Of a stretch of DNA of 35,150 nt, positions 1-9,257 are shown piece by piece. Positions within the stretch are counted from its first letter, which is position 1. Every line of letters begins with the position of its first letter. A program made the translations under genes and the position numbers. Where the stretch lies: contig PDUC01000005.1 of NCBI GenBank assembly GCA_002747255.1, forward strand, positions 1 to 35,150. The letters run 5' to 3'. The notes beneath the pieces were generated by a model. That model was not told the DNA's origin. It saw only the letters and a list, made by a program, of their open reading frames with translations, and did not search any database. This DNA comes from Acidobacteriota bacterium (GTDB lineage: Bacteria; Acidobacteriota; Holophagae; Acanthopleuribacterales; Acanthopleuribacteraceae).

Positions 1-2352
1 GATGTCGAGCCGGCCCTGGCCAGGAGTTGTTCGCAACTGCTGCGTCAGGCGCACAAGAAAGCCTTGCAAATGAAGGACAAATACACTTCCACCGAACACT
101 TGGTTTTGGCTTTTACCGCGCAGAAGCACGGTGTTTTCGCCAACTGGCTGCGAAGGCACGGTTTAACGGAAGAGAGTCTGTTGCTGAGTTTAAAGGAAGT
201 CAGGGGAAAGGCTGTTGTCGATTCCCAGTCGCCTGAAAACGGCTATCAGGTTTTGGAGAAGTACACCACCGATCTCACCGAGAGAGCCAGAGACCACAAG
301 ATGGATCCCATCATTGGTCGGGAATCCGAAATCAGGCGGGTAATTCAGGTTCTTTCCAGAAAGACCAAGAACAATCCCGTTTTAATTGGTGAACCGGGAG
401 TGGGGAAAACGGCCATTGCGGAGGGTTTGGCCCAGCGTATTGTCAATGGCGATGTACCGGAGAGCTTGAAGGAAAAGCGGCTGCTCTCCCTTGAAATGGG
501 AGCCTTGTTGGCAGGAGCCAAGTTCAGAGGCGAGTTTGAAGAGCGGCTCAAGGCTCTTTTAAAGGAAGTCACCTCGTCCATGGGTGAAATCATCCTGTTT
601 ATCGACGAGTTGCACACCATCGTCGGAGCGGGAGCCACGGGCGGCTCACTGGATGCCTCCAACATGTTGAAACCCGCTCTGGCCCGGGGGGAACTGCACT
701 GTGTGGGCGCTACGACCATCAACGAATACAAGAAACACATCGAGAAAGATGCCGCTTTGGAGCGCAGGTTCCAGCCTGTCATGGTGGCGGAGCCCGATGA
801 AACGGCGGCGCTCACCATTCTCAGAGGGTTGAAGGAGCGCTACGAACTATTCCACGGCATTACCATTCGCGACAGCGCGCTGGTTGCGGCCGTTCATCTT
901 TCCCAGAGGTACATTTCGGATCGTTTCCTGCCGGACAAGGCCATTGACTTGATAGACGAAGCGGCATCGACCTTGCGAACGCAGATCGATTCCATGCCCA
1001 TTGAGATCGATACCCTGGTGCGGCAGGAGCGGCAGAAAGAAATAGAAAAAGCCGCGCTCATGTTGGAGAACAGTCCGGAGAGCGTCGAGCGTCTGCACGA
1101 ACTTGAGAGGGAAATGGCTGAATTGAGAGAAGAGCTCACTGTGCTGAAACACCGCTGGGAAAACGAGAAGAAGCAAATCCAGCAATTGAGGGACATGAAA
1201 GAGCGGGTAGAGGCGTTGAAAGTTCAAGCCAAGCAGGCTGAAAGCGATGGCAATCTTCAACTGGCTGCCGAGATCCAGTACGATCGCCTGCCGAAAATGG
1301 AAAAGCAGATGGAAACGGCCGAAGAGCGCTTGCAGGAACTTCAGAAGCAGGGCAGCCTGTTGAGAGAGGAAGTCACGGAAAACGATGTGGCCCAGATCAT
1401 CGCCCATTGGACCAAAATTCCCGTGGAGAAAATGCTCGAGTCGGAAATAGAGAAATTGCTTCACATGGAAGACCGCATGCATCAACGGGTGGTAGGGCAG
1501 GATGAAGCGTTAAAGGCCGTCTCCAATGCCATTCGCCGTTCCAGGTCGGGATTACAGGATCCCGATCGTCCCATGGGCAGTTTCCTCTTTCTGGGACCAA
1601 CGGGTGTGGGGAAGACGGAGCTCGCGCGCACACTGACGGATTTACTCTTTGACTCCGAGCAGAAAATGATCCGCCTCGATATGTCCGAATACATGGAGCG
1701 CCATGCCGTCTCACGGCTCATTGGTTCACCTCCTGGCTATGTCGGTCACGAAGAGGGAGGCCAGTTGACCGAGCGTGTCCGCAGGTCGCCCTTTGCGGTC
1801 ATTCTCTTTGATGAAATAGAGAAGGCTCACCCGGATGTGTTCAATGTGCTGCTGCAGATCCTGGATGACGGGCGTCTGACAGATGGGAAAGGACGATCCG
1901 TGAATTTCAGGAACACCGTCATCATCATGACCAGCAATCTTGGCACGGAAGTCCTGCAGGATGCGTCGCTGTCTGATGAAGACAAGCGCGTGGCGGTCAA
2001 TGGCATTCTGAAGAGCTCCTTCAGACCTGAATTCCTCAACAGGATCGATGAAACCATTTTCTTTGAAACCCTGACTAAAGACATGATTCGCTCCATTGTC
2101 AGCATTCAAATTGAACGGGTCAACAAGCGCTTCAAACAGAGAAAGAAGAAACTCGAGTTGACAGAACGAGCCATCGACTTCATCGCGGATCGCGGTTTTG
2201 AACCCGCCTTCGGAGCGCGTCCTGTCAAAAGGGTCATTCAGCAATTACTCTTGAACCCGCTCTCCACAGCCATCCTCTCGGGACAGTTCAGTGATGAACA
2301 GGTCATTCTGGTCGATGTGGAAGCAGACCAGTTGGTCTTTCACTCAAAGTAA
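1..2352 (+). CDS. clpB: ATP-dependent disaggregase ClpB (5' partial)
   Basis: AAA+ chaperone that threads aggregated proteins through its hexameric pore, normally with DnaK. The reading frame is open from base 1, so the true start lies outside the window; 783 residues are visible and roughly the first 60-70 of the usual ~860 are missing. Visible parts in order: the end of the Clp N domain ([11 protein letters not shown]); AAA-1 with Walker A GEPGVGKT (visible residues 130-137) and Walker [10 protein letters not shown]; a long charged coiled coil (about 345-470); AAA-2 with GPTGVGKT (532-539) and [12 protein letters not shown]; and the C-terminal small domain. The coiled-coil M domain identifies ClpB rather than ClpA or ClpC, and I see no ClpP-binding IGF loop. 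The internal ATG at 64 is not the start, because homology continues upstream of it. No clear terminator follows the TAA. Confidence 0.95.
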   Translation, partial: DVEPALARSCSQLLRQAHKKALQMKDKYTSTEHLVLAFTAQKHGVFANWLRRHGLTEESLLLSLKEVRGKAVVDSQSPENGYQVLEKYTTDLTERARDHKMDPIIGRESEIRRVIQVLSRKTKNNPVLIGEPGVGKTAIAEGLAQRIVNGDVPESLKEKRLLSLEMGALLAGAKFRGEFEERLKALLKEVTSSMGEIILFIDELHTIVGAGATGGSLDASNMLKPALARGELHCVGATTINEYKKHIEKDAALERRFQPVMVAEPDETAALTILRGLKERYELFHGITIRDSALVAAVHLSQRYISDRFLPDKAIDLIDEAASTLRTQIDSMPIEIDTLVRQERQKEIEKAALMLENSPESVERLHELEREMAELREELTVLKHRWENEKKQIQQLRDMKERVEALKVQAKQAESDGNLQLAAEIQYDRLPKMEKQMETAEERLQELQKQGSLLREEVTENDVAQIIAHWTKIPVEKMLESEIEKLLHMEDRMHQRVVGQDEALKAVSNAIRRSRSGLQDPDRPMGSFLFLGPTGVGKTELARTLTDLLFDSEQKMIRLDMSEYMERHAVSRLIGSPPGYVGHEEGGQLTERVRRSPFAVILFDEIEKAHPDVFNVLLQILDDGRLTDGKGRSVNFRNTVIIMTSNLGTEVLQDASLSDEDKRVAVNGILKSSFRPEFLNRIDETIFFETLTKDMIRSIVSIQIERVNKRFKQRKKKLELTERAIDFIADRGFEPAFGARPVKRVIQQLLLNPLSTAILSGQFSDEQVILVDVEADQLVFHSK

Positions 2353-2406
2353 AATCTTTCAAAAAAGACAGGTCGGGCTTCAGGCCAACAGAGGTGGACT
2401 GATTGT

Positions 2407-2496
2407 TCAACTCGAAGTCGTTCCCTTTCTTTTTTTGAGGGCCAAGGCGAGCAGGATAAAAAGAGACGCGAAAATGAAAAGGCCCTTTTTACTCAT
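2407..2496 (-). CDS. possible 29-residue single-span membrane peptide
   Basis: A short ORF encoding MSKKGLFIFASLFILLALAL followed by KKRKGTTSS. It has a two-lysine N-terminus, about 16 hydrophobic residues and a basic tail, as in known small membrane proteins. It starts with ATG about 55 bp beyond the convergent clpB stop. An AGGATATAGG stretch lies 8-17 nt upstream as a possible, slightly distant ribosome-binding site. A predicted folded element and a hairpin lie further upstream on the same strand. I recognise no family. The ORF is short enough to occur by chance, so the call rests on the membrane-peptide pattern and context only. Confidence 0.3.
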   Translation of the reverse strand: MSKKGLFIFASLFILLALALKKRKGTTSS

Positions 2497-2540
2497 GCTA
2501 AATTGCCTATATCCTTTCTAACTAACACAAAAAGAGTATA

Positions 2541-2561
2541 TTAGGGGACAATTCTCCCTAA
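2541..2561 (-). promoter_or_regulatory. hairpin upstream of the 29-residue ORF, possible attenuator
   Basis: TTAGGG at 2541-2546 pairs with CCCTAA at 2556-2561 around a 9-nt loop. Read on the minus strand, a run of five T follows about 8 nt later (2529-2533). The T-run is further away than in a canonical intrinsic terminator. It lies between the folded element at 2586-2636 and the small ORF at 2407-2496. Confidence 0.25.
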
Positions 2562-2585
2562 ACCATACAATCCTAATTAAACTTT

Positions 2586-2636
2586 CAGGCTGTTCCAGGC
2601 CGCCGGGGCAACCAGCGACCTTACTTTTCCTGCCTG
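2586..2636 (-). ncRNA. predicted two-stem folded RNA element, class unknown
   Basis: Read on the minus strand, an outer 5-bp stem (CAGGC with GCCTG) encloses an asymmetric internal loop and a 9-bp inner stem, GGTCGCTGG with CCGGCGGCC, closed by a 5-nt loop. Two inner pairs are G-U on the minus-strand RNA but would be A-C mismatches on the plus-strand RNA, so the fold favours minus-strand transcription. I could not match it to a known riboswitch or to SRP, 6S or tmRNA. It could also be a dispersed palindromic repeat. Confidence 0.3.
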
Positions 2637-2865
2637 CTTCTGCTAGCTCTGTACCAATGTCATCCCATCTCCATTTTGATTCGCATCGGAAAAACAAATA
2701 ATTTGCCTGTCAACAATCAACAAAACCCGGTTTTGGAAGAAAACACCCTGAGTTCCTTGCTGTAAATTTTTTTCAGTTTTCCACTCACTCAGAATGTGGC
2801 AAAACGTGGAAGAATTATTTAAGTGTCCCAAATTGGCCATTGCGGCTCGTGCCGCTATAGCTCAA

Positions 2866-3156
2866 TTATTGACTCTTTTCCTTTAAAAGATCTTTTCTTT
2901 CATCAGTGAATGTCCACCATGGCAATGCCTCACCATTTTCCATAAAATGAACAATAGACATAAACGTATCGATGACACAAGGGTCATGCCCTTTCTTTGT
3001 TAGTTTACAAAGCTGATCATACAACTCTAAGGGGTCTTTTCCTATCAACTTTTTTGGATGATCAATGTCAATTAACCGAAGTTTGGCTGCTATTGCTTTT
3101 CCGACATTTGGAAGACTTTCAAGTTTTGTAATTGTCTCTCTGTCCATTTTTTTCAT
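2866..3156 (-). CDS. Cdd1-like helix-hairpin-helix protein
   Basis: Small protein of about 96 residues resembling the Cdd1 (pathogenicity locus) family, whose role is not established. It has a helix-hairpin-helix segment, LESLPNVGKAIAAKLR, followed by the family-typical KDPLELYDQLCKL, then DPCVIDTFMSIVHF and PWWTF. HhH motifs usually contact DNA backbone, so nucleic-acid binding is likely but unproven. I place the start at ATG 3156, with ATG 3147 as an alternative. The frame is open to 3300, but that extension does not look like this family and lacks a good ribosome-binding site. It lies downstream of the RNase H gene on the same strand, separated by 264 bp, so co-transcription is uncertain. 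Confidence 0.65.
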   Translation of the reverse strand: MKKMDRETITKLESLPNVGKAIAAKLRLIDIDHPKKLIGKDPLELYDQLCKLTKKGHDPCVIDTFMSIVHFMENGEALPWWTFTDERKDLLKEKSQ

Positions 3157-3420
3157 AATCTCAGTCAGGTTAACGCAGAGTTGATCGGCGAGTGAAACAA
3201 ATCCGCTGAGCGGAGACAGCGGACACCGTATTTTTAAAATATTGCCATTGTAGACTCTTGTTTTATAGCAGTCTATCCAAAATCGATGACATAACCACAT
3301 CCACCGGCTTCATGGCATGATTGAATGGGGTCGAACTGTTTAAGCAGGAAACGAAAAAGCAGTGTTCTTCATGTTCATTATGACTTATGTTGCCTGTTTG
3401 AAACGCGCCTGCGTTTGTCA

Positions 3421-4035
3421 TCAACTTTTACGCCCGAAGTCTGCGGGTATTTCGCCCCAGCTGCGGGTTTTCCATTTTTTAAGCTGTAATTCGGGGTGTT
3501 GCTGTAACATGTTTTTAATTATGGTTGCCATTTTGACAATCATGGCTCGCTCTCTTACAGCTTGTCCGATCCGAAGCGTTTGTATCCAGCCCATGGCTAT
3601 TTTAGAGTCCGTCCACAGAATGTGGGTTTCCCTGGATTGGATGGCGTATTTGACCATGGCGCCAATGCCCGCCAATTCAGCGTAATTGTTGGAGTGAACA
3701 CCCAGTTTTTTATGGAGAATGGTGTTGCCGATTATATCGGATACCTGGTATTCAGCTTGGCCGGGGTTACCTCTTGTTCCGCCATCCGAGCAGAGACCCT
3801 CTGTGGGGTAGTCGCCTTTCTTTCCTGAAAAAGCAGGTTTCCTGCATTGCTCTTTATTGGTCGGCTTGTTGGCTTTCATTCGCCGCAGTTTACTCAATGC
3901 CTGCTCGTAAGTGAGCCCACCGGCATATTTCAGCGGTGTGCCCTTGACTGCTTTTTCACAGTCCGGCCAGGTGGAGAAAGTTCTCAATTCGCCGTCAGGC
4001 ATTTGCACGAGGTAAACCTTTTTCTTGATAGCCAA
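3421..4035 (-). CDS. ribonuclease H with N-terminal viroplasmin-like domain
   Basis: 204-residue RNase H family enzyme predicted to cut the RNA strand of RNA:DNA hybrids. Residues about 1-55 match the caulimovirus viroplasmin/RNase H1 N-terminal hybrid-binding domain pattern (KKVYLVQMPDGELRTFSTWP, then the GLTYEQAL turn). The catalytic fold follows, with the acidic residues expected: Asp in LCSDGGTRGNPG, Glu in NYAELAGIGAM, Asp in LWTDSKIAMGW and a last Asp in EIPADFGRK. This layout resembles the RNase H variants of Bacteroidota and Chlorobi more than E. coli RnhA. It starts 19 bp after the TraB-family gene, suggesting one transcript with it. Confidence 0.85.
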   Translation of the reverse strand: MAIKKKVYLVQMPDGELRTFSTWPDCEKAVKGTPLKYAGGLTYEQALSKLRRMKANKPTNKEQCRKPAFSGKKGDYPTEGLCSDGGTRGNPGQAEYQVSDIIGNTILHKKLGVHSNNYAELAGIGAMVKYAIQSRETHILWTDSKIAMGWIQTLRIGQAVRERAMIVKMATIIKNMLQQHPELQLKKWKTRSWGEIPADFGRKS

Positions 4036-4054
4036 AATGAGCTCCCGACATTAT

Positions 4055-5248
4055 TCACGCAAAAAAAGTAGCCAGCCAGGAAATACCGATGAAGGCTCCC
4101 AGAGCTGAACCGAGTGTCGACGCCACAGTCACAAGCAGCACTCGTGTGACAGGGTTGCGGTAGACCCCCTTGATATCCTTGACATCGTCATTAACACGTT
4201 CAAAATCTTCAACTTTAGGCTTTCTCAGCCAGGCCTCTACAAGGCCGACAACCATACCGGCACCTAACATGGGATTCAGAGAGGTGACAGGGGAAGCGAA
4301 AAAGGCGGTGATGATGGAAAGAACTTTTCCGCCAGCCAGGAGTGTCAAAAGAGCTGCAAAGATGGCATTTGGCAGGATCCAGGCTTGTAACATGTCAACC
4401 AGAGTACTGTCTTCGTATTTAAAGTAACCATAGGAAAAGGCCAGCAATACCAGTGTTGGAATAATCCATTTGAGTAAGCCCAGCCATTTGGAAGGTGGTG
4501 GAATGACTGTGAGTTCTTCCAGGTCGATATCTTTACCGAAATAGGAGGTCATGCCTTCAACGTGCCCCGCGCCAACCACCGCGACGATTTTCGGTCCTTT
4601 GGCTTTTTCGATACTCGCCATGAGGTAGCGGTCGCGTTCATCGATCAGGGGTTCCTGGATTGAAGGGAGTTCTTTGGCGAATTCCTTCATTATGGAAGAG
4701 ACTTGATCTTTTTCTTTCATTTTCTCTAACTCTTCTTCCGATAGCTCCTCATCGGCAAAAAAACTCTCGAATAGACCCCCGAGAACGGTTATTTTTTTCA
4801 GGAAGGGGATATTTCTCCAGGTGCGCTTCAGTGTGGCCTGCACATTGCGGTCTGCCAGGACCAGTTCGGCATCTATTTTTTCCGCTTTCTCGATGGCTAT
4901 TTTCATTTCGGCACCGGGTTTGACACCCAGTTTCTCACCCATTTTCTTTTGAAAGGAAGACAGTGCGAGATTGGCCAGCAAAAACAGCGTTTTCCCCTGG
5001 CGAATGATTTGAAAGATATCCAGGTTCTTCCATTGATTGTTATCGGTCATGGCTTTGTAGCGCATTTCACAGAGTTCGACGCAGACCGAGTCGGGTTGAA
5101 TTTGTTCAATAAGCTGTTCTACTTCGTCAACACTCTTTTGCGAGATGTGAGCTGTGCCGATGATGTAGTATGTTTTCCCCTTCGCCTCGAGCAGGGTGAC
5201 ATTTTCCGAGAGGGTAGACGGCTTCGTGTTCTCTTTATTGTAGTCCAA
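4055..5248 (-). CDS. TraB/PrgY family membrane protein
   Basis: 397-residue protein of the TraB/PrgY family, named for pheromone shutdown in Enterococcus; its molecular role in most bacteria is unknown, and a metalloprotease-like (Tiki/EreA) activity has been proposed. Residues 31-34 are GTAH, VELCEMRY follows near 58-64, ADRN near 132-135, and VGAGHVEGM carries His229. These are the conserved signature blocks. The C-terminal third holds several membrane segments (about 258-275, 290-312, 318-340, 370-396). The start is TTG: it sits 6-7 nt after GGAG, and no ATG occurs before the conserved region. It overlaps the preceding hydrolase gene by 14 bp, indicating translational coupling. Confidence 0.85.
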   Translation of the reverse strand: MDYNKENTKPSTLSENVTLLEAKGKTYYIIGTAHISQKSVDEVEQLIEQIQPDSVCVELCEMRYKAMTDNNQWKNLDIFQIIRQGKTLFLLANLALSSFQKKMGEKLGVKPGAEMKIAIEKAEKIDAELVLADRNVQATLKRTWRNIPFLKKITVLGGLFESFFADEELSEEELEKMKEKDQVSSIMKEFAKELPSIQEPLIDERDRYLMASIEKAKGPKIVAVVGAGHVEGMTSYFGKDIDLEELTVIPPPSKWLGLLKWIIPTLVLLAFSYGYFKYEDSTLVDMLQAWILPNAIFAALLTLLAGGKVLSIITAFFASPVTSLNPMLGAGMVVGLVEAWLRKPKVEDFERVNDDVKDIKGVYRNPVTRVLLVTVASTLGSALGAFIGISWLATFFA

Positions 5249-6035
5249 AAATTTCTCCTAAGAACTTGAGTAACAGATGGTTGAATTCTTTTGCCTTTTC
5301 CATGTTCACCATGTGACCGGCTCCCTGGATGACGTCGAGCCGGCAATGTCCCATCGTTTGTTCTATTTCTCGAGCATACTGCAGAGGGATGGCCTTATCA
5401 CCGTCCGCGTGAAGGATCCAGCCGGGATAGGCAAAGCCACTTAAGGTGTGATAGCGTTCCATTCTCATTTTCATGGCATTCAATCCGTCAATGAGACCCT
5501 GGTCGCTGGTATGCTGCATCCAGTTTCGGACAAGTTGAATCAGATCTGGACTCTTGTTGGGCGTGTCATCTGAAAACAAGACCGACTCAAAAGCCGATAC
5601 CAGTTTTTCTTTTTGACCCTGTTTTACTGCCGTAATGAGATCGGATCTTTTTTGTTTGCCGGCTTCATCATCAGCTTGAGCACGAGTTGCAATCAGGAGT
5701 GCCGCTTCGAATTTCTCGGGGTATCGAGCCATGAACTCCTGTAAAACATAACCTCCCATGGACATGCCTGCAATGATGGCCTTTGGGATGCGCAGGTGGT
5801 TCATCAGCTTGAGAAGGACTTCGGCGTAATCAGACATTTTGGAAATCGGCATGGGATCACTATCACCGAAACCGGGAAGGTCAAAGGTGATGACTCGATA
5901 GCCGCTGGCGACCAGAGTCCCTGTTTGAGGCCCCCACATGGCTTTGCAAAGTGGAAACCCGTGAATAAAAATAATTTCTGGTCCATGTCCAATGTCATCA
6001 TAGGCAATGGAAAAATCACCCATTTTAAAATGCAT
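5235..6035 (-). CDS. alpha/beta-fold hydrolase
   Basis: 266-residue cytoplasmic alpha/beta hydrolase. The nucleophile elbow GMSMGG places Ser92. The acid is probably in the HADGDKAIP segment (Asp211 or Asp213), and the base is His241 in GAGHMVNME. The oxyanion-hole HGFP lies at 25-28. This is the arrangement of esterases, C-C bond hydrolases and BioH-like enzymes, and the substrate cannot be told. ATG 6035 follows AAGGAG by 5 nt, which fixes the start. It lies 29 bp after lon and overlaps the TraB-family gene downstream, so it is probably in the lon transcript. Confidence 0.88.
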   Translation of the reverse strand: MHFKMGDFSIAYDDIGHGPEIIFIHGFPLCKAMWGPQTGTLVASGYRVITFDLPGFGDSDPMPISKMSDYAEVLLKLMNHLRIPKAIIAGMSMGGYVLQEFMARYPEKFEAALLIATRAQADDEAGKQKRSDLITAVKQGQKEKLVSAFESVLFSDDTPNKSPDLIQLVRNWMQHTSDQGLIDGLNAMKMRMERYHTLSGFAYPGWILHADGDKAIPLQYAREIEQTMGHCRLDVIQGAGHMVNMEKAKEFNHLLLKFLGEIFGLQ

Positions 6036-6064
6036 GTCTGCTCCTTGGTTTTTTCTTCAGGTTA

Positions 6065-8458
6065 TCACTTGTCATTAAAGACGATTTTAAAGACATCATC
6101 GATATCTTTTACAGGAATAAAGTGGCAGCTTTCCCGGATTTCTTCGGGAATATCTTCTATGTCGTTTTGATTTTGGTGTGGGAAAACGACATTTTCGATA
6201 CCCGCTCTAATGGCCGCCATCGCTTTTTCTTTAAGGCCGCCAATGGGAAGTACTTCACCTCTCAGTGTCAGTTCACCTGTCATGGCCACATCGCAGCGGA
6301 CCTTTGTTCCGGTGAAGACGGATTTCAGAACAGAGGCGATGGTGATGCCGGCGCTCGGACCATCTTTGGGTATGGCTCCCTCGGGAAAGTGAATGTGGAT
6401 ATCGAATTTTTGAAATTTCTCCTCTGCGATGCCGTACTTCTTTGCTCGGGATCGAATGAGTGAAAGTGCGATTTGAGCGCTTTCCTTCATGACATCACCC
6501 AATTGACCTGTGAGATTGAGATCTCCTCTTCCCCCTTCCAGAAGCGTGGCTTCCACAAACAGGATTTCACCGCCAACTGATGTCCAGGCAAGGCCAGCAG
6601 CGATGCCCTCGGTATGTTTTTTCAAACGCTGATCTTGAAAGATTTTGGGTGACCCCAGAAAATCGGACAGGTTCTTTTTGGAGACAGTTATTTTCTTTTC
6701 AGCCCCATCGGCTATTTTTCGCGCGGTTTTACGGCAGAGTTTGGCAATCAGTCGTTCCATTTGCCTCAAACCGGACTCCCTTGTGTGAGAAGAGATCAAG
6801 CTGATTAAAGCTGCTTTGGTGAAGTGAAGCAGTTTTTTTGTAAGACCGTGTTCTTTGAGTTGTTTAGGTATGATATAGCGTCTGGCTATTTTGAGTTTTT
6901 CTTCCAGGGTGTAACTGCCGAGTTCGATGATTTCCAGGCGGTCCCGAAAGGCCGGCTGAAGCGTATCCAGGGTATTGGCCGTCAAGATAAACATCACCTT
7001 GGTCAGGTCGAAAGGGACGCCGAGATAGTGGTCCCGGAAGTTAATATTCTGCTCTGGGTCTAGAACTTCCAGTAAGGCTGAACTGGGATCTCCTCTAAAA
7101 TCCAGGCCCATTTTGTCAATTTCGTCCAGGACAAAGACGGGATTGTTACTGCCGGCAATGTGAATGCCCTGAATGATTCTTCCGGGCATGGCGCCTACAT
7201 AGGTTCGGCGGTGTCCCCGTATTTCCGCTTCATCCCGAACACCGCCAAGTGAGATCCGAACGTAATTTCGATCCAAAGCACGGGCAATGGAACGACCCAG
7301 AGAGGTTTTACCCACTCCCGGAGGACCCACGAAACAGAGGATGGGGTTTTTGAGTTCAGGGTTGAGTTTTCGAACACTGAGAAACTCGAGGATGCGTTCC
7401 TTGATTTCTTTCAGTCCATAATGATCTTCATCCAAGACGTTCAATGCGTTTTTGATGTTCAGGTTGTCTTCTGTATGGTTGTTCCAGGGGAGCTCGGTCA
7501 TCCAGTCCAGGTAAGTGCGGATCACAGCGGTTTCTGCTGTGTCCGGGTGCATGTTTTCCAAGCGGCGCAGCTGCTTTGATATTTCTTTTCCTGCTTCCTC
7601 CGGCAGGTTGAGATCCTTAATTTTTTCTCTATAAGACTGGATTTCCTCTTGAAGTTCGTTTCCCTCTCCCAGCTCTTCCTGAATGACCTTCAGCTGCTGA
7701 CGAAGGTAATAATCTCTCTGGGAGCGATCCATTTCACCACGCGCCTGATTGCTTATTTGTTGCTGTATTTCCAGCAGGGATATTTCCCTGATCAGCAATT
7801 CATTGACTCTTTTCAAACGTTTGATGACCTGAAGCTCTTCCAGTATATGCTGAGCTTCATGGACCTTTAACTGGATGTTACTGGCTACAAGGTCCGCCAA
7901 TCGTCCGGGATTTTCCATGCTGTTTGCGATCACCAGGACTTCCGATGAGAGGGTTTTGCCGAGAGAGGTGCTTCTCTCCAGCATATCTTTAACATGCCGC
8001 ATCAAGGCTTCAACTTCAAGATTACCGTCTTCCGGTATTTCGTCATCCAGGACTGTTATTTTTGCTTCACGGAAGGGTTCTTTTAAGGTGAAGTACTCAA
8101 TTTTACACCGGCTGAGACCTTGAACCAGGACGCGCATCTTCCCGTCTGGAAGTTTGAGCATGCGCATAATCATGGCAACAGTTCCGTATTCGTACAAATC
8201 ACCTTCTTCCGGAGTTTCTTTAGAACCGTCTTTTTGTCCTGTTAATATGATTTTCCGGTGATCACCGAGAGCGGCTTCAACGGCTGCCACAGATTGCTCT
8301 CTGCCTATTGAAAGAGGAACAATAATGAAGGGGTAGACGATTAAATCCCTTATGGGAATGACGGGTAATATCTCCGGGATACTGAGATCCTGTTCTATTT
8401 CTTTTTCGATACCGGATTCCTTATTGGATTCTTTTGCTGTCATGTGTGTCTTCTCCAA
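6065..8458 (-). CDS. lon: ATP-dependent protease Lon
   Basis: 797-residue cytosolic AAA+ serine protease that degrades misfolded and short-lived regulatory proteins as a hexamer. The N-terminal LON substrate-binding domain begins with IPVIPIRDLIVYPF-like sequence. A coiled-coil linker with the family pattern QRDYYLRQQLKVIQEELG follows. The AAA+ module has Walker A GPPGVGKT at 378-385 and Walker B VFVLDEIDKMG. The catalytic dyad is Ser702 in PKDGPSAGIT and Lys745 in GGLKEKAMAA, the usual 43-residue spacing. Length is normal. GGAG sits about 10 nt before ATG 8458. I see no CIRCE element in the upstream gap, so any heat-shock control is not evident. Confidence 0.97.
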   Translation of the reverse strand: MEKTHMTAKESNKESGIEKEIEQDLSIPEILPVIPIRDLIVYPFIIVPLSIGREQSVAAVEAALGDHRKIILTGQKDGSKETPEEGDLYEYGTVAMIMRMLKLPDGKMRVLVQGLSRCKIEYFTLKEPFREAKITVLDDEIPEDGNLEVEALMRHVKDMLERSTSLGKTLSSEVLVIANSMENPGRLADLVASNIQLKVHEAQHILEELQVIKRLKRVNELLIREISLLEIQQQISNQARGEMDRSQRDYYLRQQLKVIQEELGEGNELQEEIQSYREKIKDLNLPEEAGKEISKQLRRLENMHPDTAETAVIRTYLDWMTELPWNNHTEDNLNIKNALNVLDEDHYGLKEIKERILEFLSVRKLNPELKNPILCFVGPPGVGKTSLGRSIARALDRNYVRISLGGVRDEAEIRGHRRTYVGAMPGRIIQGIHIAGSNNPVFVLDEIDKMGLDFRGDPSSALLEVLDPEQNINFRDHYLGVPFDLTKVMFILTANTLDTLQPAFRDRLEIIELGSYTLEEKLKIARRYIIPKQLKEHGLTKKLLHFTKAALISLISSHTRESGLRQMERLIAKLCRKTARKIADGAEKKITVSKKNLSDFLGSPKIFQDQRLKKHTEGIAAGLAWTSVGGEILFVEATLLEGGRGDLNLTGQLGDVMKESAQIALSLIRSRAKKYGIAEEKFQKFDIHIHFPEGAIPKDGPSAGITIASVLKSVFTGTKVRCDVAMTGELTLRGEVLPIGGLKEKAMAAIRAGIENVVFPHQNQNDIEDIPEEIRESCHFIPVKDIDDVFKIVFNDK

Positions 8459-8677
8459 GTCCAGGTGACTGACAAACCCATTGAGGTTTGAATTGGCGGT
8501 AGCTGGCTATTTTAACAGGTTGGTCCGTGAATTGGTACTGTTCACAAGGGCAATTGACGCTGCTTCTGTTCAACAAAGGATTCCTGCATAATCAAACCAA
8601 AGAACAAGCAAGGTGTTTCTGTTCTACCTTTCTGAAACGTTGTACTGTATGGTGTGTAAATGTTTAATTATAAAGGA
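8459..8677. other. gap between nrdR and lon
   Basis: 219 bp separating two genes read on the minus strand. It should contain the lon promoter, if lon is not read through from nrdR. A TAAAAT-like -10 lies about 50 bp before lon, with only a weak -35 17 bp further. No hairpin with a T-run follows nrdR, so read-through remains possible. No ORF of note. Confidence 0.35.
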
Positions 8678-9133
8678 TTACTTCTTTTCCATGAGGGGCT
8701 TGAGTTCCCCGATAAATTCGGTTACGTCTTTAAATTCCCGGTAAACAGAGGCAAATCGGACATAGGCGACAGAGTCGAGGTCTCTCAACCTGCTCATGAC
8801 CATTTCACCGATTTCATTACTTGAAATCTCCTTATCGGATTTTTCATACAGGCTGGCTAGAACATCGTTGACAATATTTTGACAGTCTAAAGGTCGGACG
8901 GGTCTTTTTTGACAGGCAGCCATAATGCCGCTGAGCAGTTTTTGTCGATCAAAGAGTTCCCGTTCACCGTCTTTTTTGACAACCATGAATTGAATTTCTT
9001 CCAGGCGTTCGTAACTGGTGAATCGTCTTTCACAGCCAAGACATGCCCGTCGTCGACGAATATGATCGCCTTCCTTGCTTTCCCGGGAATCGACCACTCT
9101 GTCCTCGAGATGTCCGCAATATGGACACTTCAT
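8678..9133 (-). CDS. nrdR: transcriptional repressor NrdR
   Basis: 151-residue zinc- and nucleotide-sensing repressor of ribonucleotide reductase genes. The N-terminus is a zinc ribbon with CPYC at residues 3-6 and CLGC about 28 residues later, plus the signature [17 protein letters not shown] and [10 protein letters not shown]. An ATP-cone domain follows ([20 protein letters not shown]). ATP/dATP binding to the cone controls oligomeric state and DNA binding. The chosen start at ATG 9133 has GGAGG at good spacing and matches the family N-terminus exactly; the frame is open 48 bp further upstream. Its probable target, nrdJ, lies about 15.5 kb away in this window with tandem NrdR-box-like sites. 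Confidence 0.96.
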   Translation of the reverse strand: MKCPYCGHLEDRVVDSRESKEGDHIRRRRACLGCERRFTSYERLEEIQFMVVKKDGERELFDRQKLLSGIMAACQKRPVRPLDCQNIVNDVLASLYEKSDKEISSNEIGEMVMSRLRDLDSVAYVRFASVYREFKDVTEFIGELKPLMEKK

Positions 9134-9257
9134 AATGCCTCCATTCTTGAACCGCTCCCGATCGAGACTGAGCATCCCCATTTAAAGGAGCGGTACATCT
9201 CTGTGATTATACTCATTAATAGGCGCAAGCCTAACAGTATTTTGTCTGGAGTGGAAT

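Noticed and set aside
345-2244. Long minus-strand ORFs inside clpB
   Set aside because: They are opposite-strand shadows of a well-conserved coding frame, with no family match.
2643-2840. 65-residue minus-strand ORF in the clpB-cdd1 gap
   Set aside because: No ribosome-binding site, no recognisable family, overlaps no conserved signal; its composition looks like chance.
3157-3300. N-terminal extension of the Cdd1-like protein to 144 residues
   Set aside because: The added 48 residues do not resemble the family and read like translated non-coding or repeat DNA; no Shine-Dalgarno at 3300.
6122-8123. Plus-strand ORFs inside lon
   Set aside because: Shadows of the lon frame; no ribosome-binding sites or recognisable domains.
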